From Rhodospirillales bacterium (lineage in GTDB: Bacteria > Pseudomonadota > Alphaproteobacteria > Rhodospirillales > Casp-alpha2), in assembly GCA_023145215.1 (NCBI GenBank), contig JAGLED010000020.1, positions 1 through 64,000 on the forward strand: DNA of 64,000 bases, given 5' to 3'. Made by a program: the position numbers and the translations under genes. Shown in pieces: positions 43,439-51,659 of this stretch. The notes beneath the pieces are model-generated. The model was not told the DNA's origin. It did not search any database and saw only the letters and a list, made by a program, of their open reading frames with translations. The first letter of the stretch is position 1. Every line of letters begins with the position of its first letter.

Positions 43439-45217
43439 ATGAAAATGACGACTGAGGAAGCATTCGTAAAAGTTCTGCAGAAGCACGGGATCGAACACGC
43501 GTTCGGGATTATCGGCTCGGCCATGATGCCGGTGTCGGATCTGTTCCCGACCGCCGGGATCACGTTCTGGGACTGCGCGCATGAGTGCAACGCCGGCATG
43601 ATGGCCGACGGTTTCACCCGCTCCAGCGGTAAGATGAGCATGATGATCGCGCAGAACGGCCCGGGCATCACCAACTTCGTGACGCCGGTTAAGACGGCGT
43701 ACTGGAACCACACGCCGCTGCTTCTTGTCACGCCTCAGGCGGCCAACAAGACCATCGGTCAGGGCGGCTTCCAGGAAATTCCCCAGATGGCGCTGTTCGA
43801 AGACATGGTCTGCTATCAGGAAGAAGTGCGCGACCCGACGCGGATCGCCGAAGTGCTCAACCGCGTGATCGAGCAGGCCTGGCGCGGTTCCGCCCCGGCG
43901 CAGATCAACGTGCCGCGCGATTACTGGACCCAGGTCGTCGATATCGACATTCCCGAGATCGTGCGCCTCGAACGCCCGGCGGGTGGTGCGAAGGCGGTTT
44001 CGGAAGCGGCCAAATTGCTGGCGTCGGCCAAGTTCCCGGTGATCCTGAACGGCGCCGGCGTGGTGCTGTCGGGTGGCATTCCGGCCTCGGCGGCGCTGGC
44101 GGAGAAACTCTCCGCGCCGGTCTGCTGTGGCTATCAGCACAACGACGCGTTCCCGGGTTCGCACCCGCTGTTCGCCGGGCCGCTCGGCTACAATGGCTCC
44201 AAGGCGGGCATGGAACTGATTTCCAAGGCTGACGTGGTGCTGTGCCTGGGCACACGCCTTAATCCGTTCTCGACGCTGCCGGGTTACGGTATCGACTACT
44301 GGCCGAAGGACGCGAAAGTGATCCAGGTCGACATGAACGCGGATCGGATCGGTCTCACCAAGAAAGTCTCCGTCGCGATCCAGGGCGACGCCAAACTGGT
44401 CGCCGAACAGATCCTGGCCCAATTGCCGGCGGATGCCGGTGACGCGGGCCGCAAGGAGCGCGAAGAAACCATCCACCAGACGCGTTCGGCCTGGCTGCAG
44501 CAGTTGTCGTCGATGGACCACGAAGACGACGATCCGGGCACCACATGGAACGAGCGCGCCCGCAAGGCGAAACCCGACTGGATGTCGCCGCGCATGGCAT
44601 GGCGTGCGATCCAGGCGGCGCTGCCGAAGGATTTCATCATGTCGTCCGACATCGGTAACAACTGCGCCATCGGTAACGCGTACCCGACCTTTGAAAAGGG
44701 CCGACGCTATCTGGCGCCGGGCCTGTTCGGTCCGTGCGGATACGGTTTCCCGTCGATCGTCGGCGCCAAGATCGCGTGCCCGGATATGCCGGTCATCGGT
44801 TTCGCCGGTGACGGTGCGTTCGGTATCTCGATGAACGAAATGACCGCCGTCGGGCGCGACGAATGGCCTGCGATCACGATGGTCATCTTCCGCAACTACC
44901 AGTGGGGCGCGGAAAAGCGCAACACGACGCTGTGGTATGACGACAACTTCGTCGGCACCGAACTGGACCTCGACGTGCAGTACGCCAAGATCGCCGAAGC
45001 CTGCGGCGTCAAGGGCGTGCAGGTTGCGACGATGGAACAGCTGACCGAAGAGCTATCGAAAGCCATCGAGGCCCAGAAGAAGGGCGAGACGGTATTCATC
45101 GAAGCGCTGATCAACCAGGAATTGGGCGAACCGTTCCGCCGCGACGCCATGAAGGCGCCGAACCAGGTTGCCGGCATCGATCCCAAGGACATGCAGCCGC
45201 AGGCGGGTGCCGACTAA
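43439..45217 (+). CDS. xsc: Sulfoacetaldehyde acetyltransferase Xsc
   Basis: Thiamine-diphosphate enzyme of 592 aa that converts sulfoacetaldehyde and phosphate to acetyl phosphate and sulfite, the desulfonation step of taurine and isethionate use. The ATG at 43439 follows AAGGAA. The N-terminus MKMTTEEAFVKVLQKHGIEH, then AFGIIGSAMMPVSDLFP, and ANKTIGQGGFQEIPQMALFE are Xsc-specific. The ThDP motif is FAGDGAFGISMNEM with the metal-binding Asn/Asp later in VIFRNYQWG. Usual partners (Tpa, Pta, sulfoacetate or taurine transporters) are not adjacent; a phosphate acetyltransferase must be elsewhere. A strong terminator follows. Confidence 0.93.
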   Translation: MKMTTEEAFVKVLQKHGIEHAFGIIGSAMMPVSDLFPTAGITFWDCAHECNAGMMADGFTRSSGKMSMMIAQNGPGITNFVTPVKTAYWNHTPLLLVTPQAANKTIGQGGFQEIPQMALFEDMVCYQEEVRDPTRIAEVLNRVIEQAWRGSAPAQINVPRDYWTQVVDIDIPEIVRLERPAGGAKAVSEAAKLLASAKFPVILNGAGVVLSGGIPASAALAEKLSAPVCCGYQHNDAFPGSHPLFAGPLGYNGSKAGMELISKADVVLCLGTRLNPFSTLPGYGIDYWPKDAKVIQVDMNADRIGLTKKVSVAIQGDAKLVAEQILAQLPADAGDAGRKEREETIHQTRSAWLQQLSSMDHEDDDPGTTWNERARKAKPDWMSPRMAWRAIQAALPKDFIMSSDIGNNCAIGNAYPTFEKGRRYLAPGLFGPCGYGFPSIVGAKIACPDMPVIGFAGDGAFGISMNEMTAVGRDEWPAITMVIFRNYQWGAEKRNTTLWYDDNFVGTELDLDVQYAKIAEACGVKGVQVATMEQLTEELSKAIEAQKKGETVFIEALINQELGEPFRRDAMKAPNQVAGIDPKDMQPQAGAD

Positions 45218-45245
45218 TCTAAACCGCTTGGCGACCTATCCGTTC

Positions 45246-45282
45246 AGCCCCGAAGCCATCACGGCTTCGGGGCTTTGCTTTT
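45246..45282 (+). terminator. Strong intrinsic terminator after xsc
   Basis: Perfect 12-bp stem AGCCCCGAAGCC / GGCTTCGGGGCT with a 5-nt loop (ATCAC), followed by TTGCTTTT, 28 nt after the xsc stop. Confidence 0.9.
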
Positions 45283-45339
45283 GGAACAGGTGCTGGGGTA
45301 TTCTCCCGGCAATTCGAATTCGACGGGTGAGTAGGTCCG

Positions 45340-45741
45340 ATGAACGAGCAAGCCGGCGGGGAAAAAGTCCGCGTGATTATCATCGACGATGACGAGCTGA
45401 TGCGTCGCGTGGTGGTTGCGGCGTTATTGTCGCTCGATTGCGAGGTCGTCGGCGAAGCCGGCGACGGCGAAGAAGGGATCGAACTCTACCGCGACGCGAA
45501 CCCCGATCTGGTGATGCTCGATATCCGCATGCCGAACATGAACGGTATCGAGCTGTTGGAGGCGCTGTCGGAAGAAGACAGCGAAGCTTATGTCGTGATG
45601 ATGACGTTCCTCGAAGATGAAGGGTCGGTCCAGGATGCGATGATCGGCGGCGCCAAAGACTACCTTCGCAAGAGCATGAGCATGCAGGAAATGGTGGCGC
45701 GCCTGGAACGCCACGTAACACGTCTTTCCTGCGCGGCATAA
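45340..45741 (+). CDS. Single-domain response regulator
   Basis: Receiver of 133 aa with no output domain. Phospho-acceptor D61 (LVMLDIRMPNMNG), acidic triad at D16-D18 (IIIDDDELMRR), Thr in MMTFLEDE and Lys in YLRKSMSMQ. It is outside the chemotaxis island and next to an FkbM methyltransferase, so its partner kinase is unknown. Confidence 0.85.
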   Translation: MNEQAGGEKVRVIIIDDDELMRRVVVAALLSLDCEVVGEAGDGEEGIELYRDANPDLVMLDIRMPNMNGIELLEALSEEDSEAYVVMMTFLEDEGSVQDAMIGGAKDYLRKSMSMQEMVARLERHVTRLSCAA

Positions 45742-45770
45742 GCGTATCCGGCGGCCAGGGCAGGGATGCC

Positions 45771-46589
45771 ATGAAATTCGCACATGCCAACATCGGCGGA
45801 TATAAATGGACCGCCAACCCGAAAGACCAATACATCGGTAAATCGCTGCTGACCTACGGCGAATGGTCGATGGGCGAGATCGACATTCTTTTACCGTTCG
45901 TCGCCACGACGGCGACGGTGGTCGAAGTCGGCGGCAACATCGGCGCGCATACGGTGCCGCTGGCCCGGCATTTGGCGAGCGGTCGGGTCATCACGTTCGA
46001 GCCGCAACGGCTGTGTTTCCAGATGCTCTGCGCCAACTTGATCAACAACGGCTGCGTCAACGTCGGCGCCTACAACATGGCGGTCGGTGACAGGGCGGGC
46101 CGCGCGCAAGTGCCGGATCTGCACCCGGATCAGGATTTTAACTTCGGCGGCATCGGCATCCGCCAGGACACGTTCGCGCCCATCCCCGATCCGGCGCTCG
46201 GTTGGACGCCCGTGGTGCGCCTCGACGATATGCTCGGCGACTTCGTTATCGATCTCCTGAAATGCGATGCGGAAGGGATGGAGGCGACGGTGCTGAGGGG
46301 AGCGTCAGGCGTGATCGCGCGCGATAAGCCGATCCTCTATCTGGAGGACGACCGTCAGGCGCTATCCCGGGAACTCTATGAGACCGTGCGCGGCTTCGGC
46401 TATGACGTCTGGTGGCATCCGGTGCCGCTCTATCGCCCCGGCAACCTGGCCGGCGTCGCCGAAAACGTCTTTGGTAACATCCATTCGCTGAGCCTGTTTT
46501 GCAGTCATCCCGACAATCCGGCAGTGCCGGACGGCCTTCGCAAGCTCGAATCCTTCGCCGATCACCCGGCGGCCGGAAAGGCGGGCTGA
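45771..46589 (+). CDS. FkbM-family methyltransferase
   Basis: SAM-dependent methyltransferase of 272 aa. SAM motif I is VVEVGGNIGAHTVPLARHLA at about residues 50-69, followed by TFEPQRLCFQMLCANLINNG and LLKCDAEGMEATVLRGA, typical of FkbM. These enzymes O-methylate sugars, often of surface glycans. The next gene, a sulfotransferase, starts 4 nt later, so both are cotranscribed and may modify the same glycan. Confidence 0.82.
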   Translation: MKFAHANIGGYKWTANPKDQYIGKSLLTYGEWSMGEIDILLPFVATTATVVEVGGNIGAHTVPLARHLASGRVITFEPQRLCFQMLCANLINNGCVNVGAYNMAVGDRAGRAQVPDLHPDQDFNFGGIGIRQDTFAPIPDPALGWTPVVRLDDMLGDFVIDLLKCDAEGMEATVLRGASGVIARDKPILYLEDDRQALSRELYETVRGFGYDVWWHPVPLYRPGNLAGVAENVFGNIHSLSLFCSHPDNPAVPDGLRKLESFADHPAAGKAG

Positions 46590-46592
46590 TCG

Positions 46593-47273
46593 ATGGTGAT
46601 TTCGGACCGCTATAAGTATCTGTATTTCGTGATCCCGAAATGCGGCTCGGCGACAGTCAGGCACGCCCTCGCACCCTTCACCGATATCGGTTATCCGGTC
46701 AGCAATTTCGAAGAACACGTGACGATCCGAAGGTTCCTGATGAAGTACGACGAGGCCGGGCGCTTTCCCGGACACTTCAAGTTCACCTTCATCCGCAACC
46801 CCTATGACCGGCTCTATTCCGGGTACCGCCAGGACATGCGCGCATCGACCCGTTGGAAGCAGTGGATTGCGGCCAAGAAGCCGATCTTCGACATCATCGG
46901 CGACGACTTCACCCGCTATCTGCTCGAATACGTCGCGCACGCGGATATCCGGAACGCCTGGGACTGGATTTGCTTCTGCCCGATGGTTGAATTCACGCAC
47001 CTCGACGGAAAGCCGGCGCTCGACTGGATCGGCCGGACGGAAACGCTGGACCGGGATCTTCAGGTGCTGGCGGGGAACCTCGGCATCACCTTGGGCGAGG
47101 TCGAATACCTCAACGTGAACGTTCCGCCCGACGCGGACAATCCGGAAACGCCCAAGTACCTTGACCACTACACCCACGATACGGTGGCGCTGGTGAACGA
47201 TCTTTATGGCCACGACTTCGAGGCGTTCGGTTATCCGATGTTCGATCCGCGCGACTTCCCGAAGACGCTATAG
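46593..47273 (+). CDS. Sulfotransferase-family protein
   Basis: PAPS-dependent sulfotransferase candidate of 226 aa (Sulfotransfer_2 type). The 5'-phosphosulfate loop is FVIPKCGSATVRHALAPF and the 3'-phosphate motif is FIRNPYDRLYSGYRQDMR. No signal peptide or membrane anchor is seen, so it would act in the cytoplasm, unlike Golgi-type relatives. The gene follows the FkbM methyltransferase gene by 4 nt. The acceptor is unknown. Confidence 0.78.
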   Translation: MVISDRYKYLYFVIPKCGSATVRHALAPFTDIGYPVSNFEEHVTIRRFLMKYDEAGRFPGHFKFTFIRNPYDRLYSGYRQDMRASTRWKQWIAAKKPIFDIIGDDFTRYLLEYVAHADIRNAWDWICFCPMVEFTHLDGKPALDWIGRTETLDRDLQVLAGNLGITLGEVEYLNVNVPPDADNPETPKYLDHYTHDTVALVNDLYGHDFEAFGYPMFDPRDFPKTL

Positions 47274-47371
47274 CCCGCACGACTTTGCCGCCGAACGACC
47301 TTTTCAAGCCGCCGCCCGATCCCTAGTATTTTCGAAACGCCGGGCCAACCGGCCATTGAATTGGATCAGGG

Positions 47372-49009
47372 ATGGAAACGTTCGATTACGTCATCGTCGG
47401 CGCGGGATCGGCAGGCAGCGTGCTCGCCAACCGGTTGGGCGAAGACCCCAATGTCAGTATCTGTGTGCTTGAGGCCGGCCCGCCGGACCTGAGCCCGTTC
47501 ATCCATATCCCGGCCGGGTTCATCTACACCATCAAGGACCCGAAAGTGAACTGGCTGTACGGGACAGAGCCGACGGACTGGACCGCCGGCAGATCGGTGC
47601 CGGTCCCGCGTGGCAAGACGCTAGGCGGCTCCAGTTCCATTAACGGACATATATATACGCGCGGCAACCGGCTCGATTACGACAACTGGGCGCAGCGCGG
47701 CAACCGGGGCTGGGGCTACGCCGACGTGTTGCCGTATTTCAAAAGGTCGGAGTGCCGGATCGGCGAAGGCGACGACACCTTCCGCGGCAGGGAAGGGCCG
47801 TTGAAAGTGACCGACATCGACTGGTCGCATCCGCTGACCGAAGCCTTCATCGAAGGGTGCCAGACCATCGGGATTCCGAAAGCCGAGGATTACAACGGCG
47901 CCAAGCAGGAGGGGGTTTCGTATTCTCAACGGACCATCGCCAATGGCCGGCGGATGTCGACGGCGCGCGCGTTCCTGCGTCCGGCGCAGAAGCGCGGCAA
48001 CGTGAAAGTGATCACCAACGCGCATGCGACGCGGATCATCCTCGAGAACAAGCGCGCCATGGGCGTTGCTTTCAATAAGGGTGGGCGTGGCGGCAAGCCG
48101 GATCAGGTCATGGCCCGGCGCGAGGTGATCCTGTCCGGTGGCACGATCAACTCGCCGCAGTTGCTGCAGCTTTCCGGGATCGGCGCACCGGATTTCCTGA
48201 AATCGCTTGGGATCGAGGTAAAGCACGCATTACCGGGCGTCGGCGAGAACCTGCGCGATCACTACGCGCCGCGCTTCACGGCTCGGGTCAAGAACATCAA
48301 AACTCTCAATGAACGGACAAAAGGGCTCAATCTTCTGGGCGAGATCGCGCGCTGGGGGCTGACGCGCAAGGGCATTCTGTCGCTGAGCCCGACCGTGATC
48401 TATTGCTTCTGGCGTTCCAACCCGGGGATCGTGAACAACGACGTGCAGTTCACCTTCACGCCGGCGAGCTACAAGGAAGGCGTGCAGTCGGAACTGGACG
48501 ATTTTCCCGGCATGACCATTGCGTCCTGGCAGCAACGCCCGGAAGCGAGCGGCTATGTCCGCGCGGTGTCCGCGGACCCGTTCGACAAACCTGTCATCAA
48601 TCCGCGTTACCTTGAACACGAAACCGACCGTCAGACGCTGATTGCCGCGATGAAGCTGGCGCGCCAGATGATCCTGACGGACCCGATGAAGCCGTATTTC
48701 GATCATTGGATATATCCGGCAGGCGATATTCAAACCGACGATGAGTATCTTCAGGTCGCGAAAGAGCGCGGCACCACCACGTTCCACCCGATGGGGACGT
48801 GCCGGATGGGGCCCCGCACCGATCCGACCGCGGTTGTCGACGACGAACTCAAGGTTTACGGGATCGAGGGGCTCAGGGTTGTCGATGCGTCGATCATGCC
48901 GATGATGCCGTCCGCCAATCTCAACGCGCCGACCATCATGATCGCCGAGAAAGCATCCGACATGATCCGCGGGAAGGAACCGCCGGAGCCGGTGATTTTA
49001 AGGGATTAA
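47372..49009 (+). CDS. GMC-family FAD-dependent oxidoreductase (choline dehydrogenase-like)
   Basis: Flavoprotein of 545 aa. The FAD-binding motif is YVIVGAGSAGSVLANRLGED (residues 5-24); the GMC signature GKTLGGSSSINGHIYTRGN and the second signature GGTINSPQLLQLSGIG are both present. The catalytic His region is FHPMGTCRMG and, near the C-terminus, SANLNAPTIMIAEKASDMIR. It resembles choline and alcohol dehydrogenases; the substrate is not determined. ATCAGGG precedes the ATG. It ends 118 bp before a convergent DUF1028 gene, separated by a dispersed repeat. Confidence 0.88.
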   Translation: METFDYVIVGAGSAGSVLANRLGEDPNVSICVLEAGPPDLSPFIHIPAGFIYTIKDPKVNWLYGTEPTDWTAGRSVPVPRGKTLGGSSSINGHIYTRGNRLDYDNWAQRGNRGWGYADVLPYFKRSECRIGEGDDTFRGREGPLKVTDIDWSHPLTEAFIEGCQTIGIPKAEDYNGAKQEGVSYSQRTIANGRRMSTARAFLRPAQKRGNVKVITNAHATRIILENKRAMGVAFNKGGRGGKPDQVMARREVILSGGTINSPQLLQLSGIGAPDFLKSLGIEVKHALPGVGENLRDHYAPRFTARVKNIKTLNERTKGLNLLGEIARWGLTRKGILSLSPTVIYCFWRSNPGIVNNDVQFTFTPASYKEGVQSELDDFPGMTIASWQQRPEASGYVRAVSADPFDKPVINPRYLEHETDRQTLIAAMKLARQMILTDPMKPYFDHWIYPAGDIQTDDEYLQVAKERGTTTFHPMGTCRMGPRTDPTAVVDDELKVYGIEGLRVVDASIMPMMPSANLNAPTIMIAEKASDMIRGKEPPEPVILRD

Positions 49010-49027
49010 CTTCCACGCAAATGACGC

Positions 49028-49115
49028 CGTCATCCTGAACTCGATTCAGGATCCATACCGTCCCGGCACGGTTTTGGAATGTATGCATGGACCCTGAATC
49101 GAGTTCAGAGTGACG
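49028..49115. repeat. Dispersed palindromic repeat between GMC and DUF1028 genes
   Basis: The left arm (CGTCATCCTGAACTCGATTC, AGGATCCAT) at 49028-49056 and the right arm at 49087-49115 (ATGGACCCTGAATCGAGTTC, AGAGTGACG) are imperfect inverted repeats with about 85 % matching bases. The sequence motif TCATCCTGAACTCG...TTCAGGATCC is a familiar extragenic repeat type in alphaproteobacteria. It lies between two convergent genes and could form a large cruciform or act as a terminator. Confidence 0.65.
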
Positions 49116-49127
49116 AGAACTATCTGT

Positions 49128-49811
49128 TTACTCATCCCCCGGCACGCCGTAACTCGGCGCGGTCGAGGGATCGAGGGCCCGGGTCACGTAATCGTCCATT
49201 TGCGGTTTGTACAGTTCCCAGATCTTCTGCAGCGCCGCGATGGGGCAGTCATCGGTCCAGTCGACGCGCAGATCGACGATCGGCCACGATACCCGGTCCA
49301 CCACCTTGATCCCGGCGGAATGGACCGGCCCCGCTTCCCCCCCGGCGTCGAGACCGGCGCGCAACACGTCCATCAACCGGTCGGCCAGATGCATGCCCGA
49401 GCTTTCGCTTTCTTCGAACGCATGAATCATGGATCGGGGCACCGATTTATCGGCCAGAAGGTTTCCCGCCGCAGCGGCGTTCTTGGTGACGGCTTCGCCC
49501 CACGTGCCGAGTGTGTGCTTGCCCGAATGTATCGCCGCATCGCCCGCGCGGTCGATCACCATGACTTGGCGATAGTCCATATGCTCGGTGCTGCTGAGGA
49601 GCGTTTCGATGGTTTCCAGCGCGTCCGCTTCGGCACGCAACAGGCCGAGTCCTCGCTTGCCCAGAGAAGGGTCGGTGATGTTCTGCGATGCGACGGCGCC
49701 GACACCGGCTTCCGCGAACGCACAGCGCGCGGCGACCGCCGGTGAAGACGATGTGACGGCAACCCCGAACATGCCGCTATTGCGGCACCTGGCGACGATG
49801 GAGAACGTCAT
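49128..49811 (-). CDS. DUF1028 protein (Ntn-hydrolase-like)
   Basis: Protein of 227 aa of the DUF1028 family. The N-terminus MTFSIVARCRNSGMFGVAVT, then SSSPAVAARC and GVGAVASQNITDPSLGKRGL, is family-typical. Members look like Ntn-type hydrolases, often associated with peptidase genes; the nucleophile here could be Ser4 or Thr2 after processing. AGGGGGC precedes the ATG. It is divergent from a gamma-glutamyltransferase-like gene at 49977 with a 165 bp gap. Function unproven. Confidence 0.82.
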   Translation of the reverse strand: MTFSIVARCRNSGMFGVAVTSSSPAVAARCAFAEAGVGAVASQNITDPSLGKRGLGLLRAEADALETIETLLSSTEHMDYRQVMVIDRAGDAAIHSGKHTLGTWGEAVTKNAAAAGNLLADKSVPRSMIHAFEESESSGMHLADRLMDVLRAGLDAGGEAGPVHSAGIKVVDRVSWPIVDLRVDWTDDCPIAALQKIWELYKPQMDDYVTRALDPSTAPSYGVPGDE

Positions 49812-49976
49812 GTACTGCCCCCTGATTTTTCCGGACCGGCTATAGGATCAACCAATCCCGGCCCTATCGTAAAGCAAGATATCGAGACATCGCGAATGGA
49901 GATGTAAGGCGGATCACATCTTGATAACGGGGTGTTCGCTGCTAAAGATGACGCTGCATGAATTCCGGGAGGCAAG

Positions 49977-51557
49977 ATGCTCCATACCGCAACCGCGCTC
50001 GGCGGCATGATGACCGCTCCACACCACCTCGCCACCGAAGCCGGGCTTCGGGTCCTGCGTGACGGCGGCAACGCCACCGAAGCGATGGTCGCGGCAGCCG
50101 CGGCGATTGCCGTCGTCTATCCGCACATGAACGCCGTCGGTGGCGACGGCTTCTGGCTGATCGCCGAGCCGGGTGAAGCCCCGGTCGGGATCGACGCGGC
50201 GGGTTGGTCGGCGGCGATGGCGACGCCGGATTTCTATGCGGAGCAAGGGCTGGATGCGATTCCGGCACGGGGACCCTTGGCGGCGTTGAACGTCGCGGGG
50301 ACCATCGCCGGGTGGAAAACGGCGCTTGAGGTCGCGGGCGGCAACCTGCCGCTTGGCCGGCTTCTGGAAGATGCCGTGACGCACGCAACCAACGGCGTCC
50401 CCGTGACGCAGGGCCAGGAAGACCTGAGCCGGGAAAAATTCGACGAGTTGAAGGATGCGCCGGGCTTCGCCGAGACGTACCTGCCGGGCGGCGAGGTGCC
50501 TTCGGTCAATGATGTCATCAAGTTCCCGGCCTTGGCGGCGATGCTGAGCAGGCTTGCGGAAAAAGGCCTCGACGATTTTTACCGGGGCGAGACGGCCCGG
50601 AGCAACGCGGCGTATCTGGAAAGCGTCGGCAGCCCACTACGATTCGAGGATTTCTCGAAATTCGAGGCCAGGCGGGTGAAGGCGCTTTCGGTCCAGCTGT
50701 CGTCGGGGACGCTCTACAACATGCCGCCGCCGACGCAGGGTGTGAGCGCGTTAATGATCCTGGCGCTGTTCGACAGGCTGGGCGTGACGGAAGCCGAAGG
50801 GTTCGATCATATTCACGGTCTGGTCGAGGCGTCGAAGCAGGCGTTTATTTTACGCAATGCGCACGTCACCGATCCGAAGTTCATGCAAGACGATCCGAAC
50901 GACTGGCTGCAGGGCGCGTTTCTGGACAAACTGGCGGCGAACATCGATCCGACGGCGGCGCTGGAATGGCCACAGCCGACGAAACCGGGCGACACCATCT
51001 GGATGGGATGTATCGACAGGAACGGTCAGGCGGTGTCGTTTATCCAGAGCGTCTATTGGGAGTTCGGCTCCGGCGTGACCAATCCCGAGACCGGCGTCCT
51101 GTTCCAGAACCGGGGCAACGGTTTCACGCTGGATCGGTCGCATCCGAATGTGCTGGCGCCGCGTAAACGGCCGTTCCACACCCTCAACCCGGCAATGGCG
51201 AAGCTGAATGACGGCCGCGTCCTGAGCTACGGCACCATGGGTGGCGAGGGCCAGCCGCAAACCCAGGCCGCCGTTTTCAGCCGTTACGTCATGTTCGGTC
51301 AGCCGTTGCAGCACGCGATCACCCAGCCGCGCTGGCTGTTGGGGCGCACCTGGGGCGAAGAGAGCACGACGCTCAAACTGGAAAGCCGTTTCGACCCGGG
51401 CCTGATCGATCAGTTGAAAGCGGCCGGCCACAACGTCGACGTGATGGAACCCTTCACGTCGATCATGGGGCATGCGGGCGCGGTCTGCCGCCATGAGAGC
51501 GGTCTGTTCGAAGGGGCGACCGATCCGCGATCCGACGGCCGCGCCGCCGGTTTTTAG
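49977..51557 (+). CDS. Gamma-glutamyltransferase-like Ntn-hydrolase
   Basis: Protein of 526 aa related to GGT. The start LHTATALGGMMTAPHHLATE and GGNATEAMVAAAAAIAVVYP are family-typical. The processing/catalytic Thr lies in KPGDTIWMGCIDRNGQAVSF, followed by IQSVYWEFGSGVTNPETG, as in GGT small subunits; PFHTLNPAMAKLNDGRVLSY is also conserved. No signal peptide is present, so it should be cytoplasmic, like YwrD-type relatives. Self-cleavage and substrate are inferred. GGGAGG precedes the ATG. Confidence 0.85.
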   Translation: MLHTATALGGMMTAPHHLATEAGLRVLRDGGNATEAMVAAAAAIAVVYPHMNAVGGDGFWLIAEPGEAPVGIDAAGWSAAMATPDFYAEQGLDAIPARGPLAALNVAGTIAGWKTALEVAGGNLPLGRLLEDAVTHATNGVPVTQGQEDLSREKFDELKDAPGFAETYLPGGEVPSVNDVIKFPALAAMLSRLAEKGLDDFYRGETARSNAAYLESVGSPLRFEDFSKFEARRVKALSVQLSSGTLYNMPPPTQGVSALMILALFDRLGVTEAEGFDHIHGLVEASKQAFILRNAHVTDPKFMQDDPNDWLQGAFLDKLAANIDPTAALEWPQPTKPGDTIWMGCIDRNGQAVSFIQSVYWEFGSGVTNPETGVLFQNRGNGFTLDRSHPNVLAPRKRPFHTLNPAMAKLNDGRVLSYGTMGGEGQPQTQAAVFSRYVMFGQPLQHAITQPRWLLGRTWGEESTTLKLESRFDPGLIDQLKAAGHNVDVMEPFTSIMGHAGAVCRHESGLFEGATDPRSDGRAAGF

Positions 51558-51659
51558 GAATTCTTCACCGCTCTTCCCATATGAAATAGAGTGCGCGGGA
51601 TGTCCGGCTTCATACCGGACGCCGCGCGGTCATGGCTCGGGCAGAGGGGAGCAACGCCC

